DNA of 6,897 bases from UBA6176 sp041688515. Its GTDB lineage: Bacteria; Verrucomicrobiota; Verrucomicrobiia; Limisphaerales; UBA9464. Both the position numbers and the translations under genes were made by a program. The stretch covers positions 1 through 6,897 of the forward strand of contig JBDNHZ010000338.1 of NCBI GenBank assembly GCA_041688515.1, written 5' to 3'. Each line of letters opens with the position of its first letter. Within the stretch, counting starts at the first letter, position 1. The notes under the pieces were generated by a model, which was not told where the DNA came from, searched no databases, and saw only the letters and a program-made list of their open reading frames with translations. Shown in pieces: positions 5,808-6,897 of the stretch.

Positions 5808-6358
5808 AGCGCGAGGCTGCCCATTTTGCCGACATGCTGCCGTCGGCGCCTTTGAGCGAACTGCGAGCCGTGCTCGTCCGCCGCGTCCCGTTGATCCCGT
5901 TGCTGGCGTCCGCCCCGGTGGACTTTCTATTTACCTCAGGCAAGGCGTATCGTTTCAACCTGCGCAGCATTGGGTGCGTCTATTTTGCGGAAGATGAGGT
6001 GACGGCTACCGCCGAGTACGAGCGGCATCAGGGGAACAGAGGCCCGTTTGCGACTTATTACGCCGAGGTCCGTCTGCGGCGGTTGCTCGACCTGGGCGAT
6101 GCCCGCACGTAGGCCGTGTTGGGACTGAAGGACGGCGACTTGCAATCCGCGTGGCGCGGCGCACGCACTCCAACGGCCACGCAATGTCTGGGAGAGGCGG
6201 TGAATACTTCATCGGGCATTTCTGCGATCCGGTACCCGTCCGATGCCGCAAGGGCGAAGGGCTTTGTCGGAGCGAACCTGGTGATTTTCCGGGAATGCGT
6301 GCAACGGCCCGATCGCGTTCACATCCTGGGTCCGACCCGAAGCCCGCTGCAAAAATGA
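5804..6358 (+). pseudogene. RES-domain toxin interrupted by an in-frame TAG
   Basis: The frame encodes a RES-domain toxin, the family whose characterised members degrade NAD+ or ADP-ribosylate a target. Codons 1-102 contain the first half (R50 or R54, GCVYFAEDEVTATAEYE with Y60 and E71, then LRRLLDLGDA). A TAG follows as codon 103 (6110-6112). The same frame then reads on for 81 codons as a normal RES C-terminus: VLGLKDGDL, TPTATQCLGEAV, ISAIRYPSDAA with the conserved serine at 146, and GANLVIF, ending at TGA 6356-6358. Only one base change, for example from CAG, is needed to make the TAG. The 102-residue product would lack the conserved serine, so it should be inactive unless the amber codon is read through. 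The pairing with the upstream antitoxin is by ATGA overlap. A sequencing error at this base is possible. Confidence 0.85.
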
Positions 6359-6398
6359 CCGTGAACGGCGGAGAGTTTGATTCGACCGGCACCAATCT

Positions 6399-6794
6399 AT
6401 GGCACTGAGCAATCATGAGCGCATCGGCAAAGCGCTGGACGCTTTAAAGGCGGGACTGCCGCAGTTTGTCGAACGTGAGCTGAAGTCGGCGCACGGCACG
6501 AAATGGTGGGCGACGGTGAAGCAGATCACCGGATCCGGAAGGCAGGTCGGCGGCACGGAAGCCGCGCCGGAGTGGGACGCGGGGTCCGTGCTCAAGGTGC
6601 TATGGGAATGCTGGAACGACGTCTTCGGGAAGACGCTCGGCCGGGCCGAACGTAGCCTGACGAGCGAGCTGATCGAGGTGCGGAACAAGTGGGCACACCA
6701 GAAGACGTTCACCACCGACGACGCCTATCGCGCCCTCGATTCGATGCAGCGTCTGCTGAACGCCAGACCTCAGAAAAACAGGGGTAAATCCTGA
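6399..6794 (+). CDS. Small Swt1-like HEPN-domain protein
   Basis: A 131-residue, mostly helical protein resembling the Swt1-type HEPN domain. It starts MALSNHERIGKALDALKAGL and has a WWATVKQ segment (36-42), WDAGSVLKVLWECWNDVF (59-76) and the motif EVRNKWAH (93-100), which contains R95-x4-H100, the R-x4-6-H signature of HEPN ribonucleases, so the active site looks intact. In many genomes this domain forms the N-terminus of much larger proteins, for example ahead of a DUF499 ATPase in defence islands. Here it ends after 131 residues, and no continuation of that kind is visible in the remaining 103 bases, so it is either a stand-alone protein or a remnant. It follows the RES frame by 40 bases on the same strand; no Shine-Dalgarno is evident before ATG 6399. 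RNA cleavage is inferred from the motif only. Confidence 0.7.
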   Translation: MALSNHERIGKALDALKAGLPQFVERELKSAHGTKWWATVKQITGSGRQVGGTEAAPEWDAGSVLKVLWECWNDVFGKTLGRAERSLTSELIEVRNKWAHQKTFTTDDAYRALDSMQRLLNARPQKNRGKS

Positions 6795-6897
6795 AAAAGA
6801 GTGTCGAGTACGAATCCCTCAAATGTGGGCGGATTCCGGCAACGCGCCGTTCAGCGTCCGATCCGGATTTTCAGATCCAGTTCGGAGCGGTGGGTGA
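6795..6897. other. Window end without supported gene
   Basis: All plus-strand frames after the HEPN gene give short peptides without family resemblance. One is a 24-codon frame from ATG 6823 to the last three bases. No terminator hairpin or repeat was recognised. Confidence 0.4.

Noticed and set aside
6116..6358. Second half of the RES frame as a separate gene starting at GTG 6116
   Set aside because: No ribosome site precedes it, and its sequence is the in-frame continuation of the RES domain after the TAG.
6823..6897. 24-codon frame ending at the last base of the window
   Set aside because: No ribosome binding site, no family resemblance, and short frames of this size are common by chance.

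Overview
The window is a G+C-rich bacterial chromosome segment. A Tat-exported protein of unknown function, a creatininase-type hydrolase, an anion:cation-symporter-type MFS transporter, and short periodic intergenic repeats together suggest Verrucomicrobiota or a related PVC-group bacterium. This assignment is an inference from gene style; there is no rRNA or other marker in the window.

Left part (1-3790): about 400 bases carry no convincing gene but hold several short periodic repeats. They are followed by a same-strand trio: a creatininase-family metallohydrolase (start best placed at the ATG at 405), an MFS permease (1249-2520), and a Tat-signal protein of unknown function (2507-3790) that overlaps or abuts the permease. 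The layout looks like a small uptake and hydrolysis operon for an unidentified small organic molecule. A hairpin overlaps the last stop codon.

Right part (3791-6897): a compact accessory region with toxin-antitoxin and defence-type genes, much of it decayed. On the minus strand an AbrB/MazE-like antitoxin (4690-4433), a PIN-domain toxin (4436-4020) and the 5' end of a patatin-like phospholipase gene (4023-3841) are linked by two successive ATGA stop/start overlaps. The patatin copy has lost its nucleophile serine and ends after 60 codons. Upstream of the antitoxin lie three CATTAC boxes exactly 17 bp apart, a candidate operator. On the plus strand there follow a 75-codon remnant of a Toprim/DUF3991-type protein; an Xre/MbcA/ParS-type antitoxin (5238-5807) coupled by ATGA to a RES-domain toxin frame (5804-6358) that is interrupted by an in-frame TAG; and a small Swt1-like HEPN protein (6399-6794) with an intact R-x4-H motif.

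The region reads as a defence or mobile-element island in erosion: both antitoxins look intact, the PIN toxin looks intact, the RES toxin is nonsense-interrupted, and the patatin and Toprim genes are fragments. The most interesting points are the three-gene antitoxin/PIN/patatin coupling, the amber codon inside the RES frame, the free-standing HEPN domain, and the evenly spaced direct repeats in front of both toxin-antitoxin operons.
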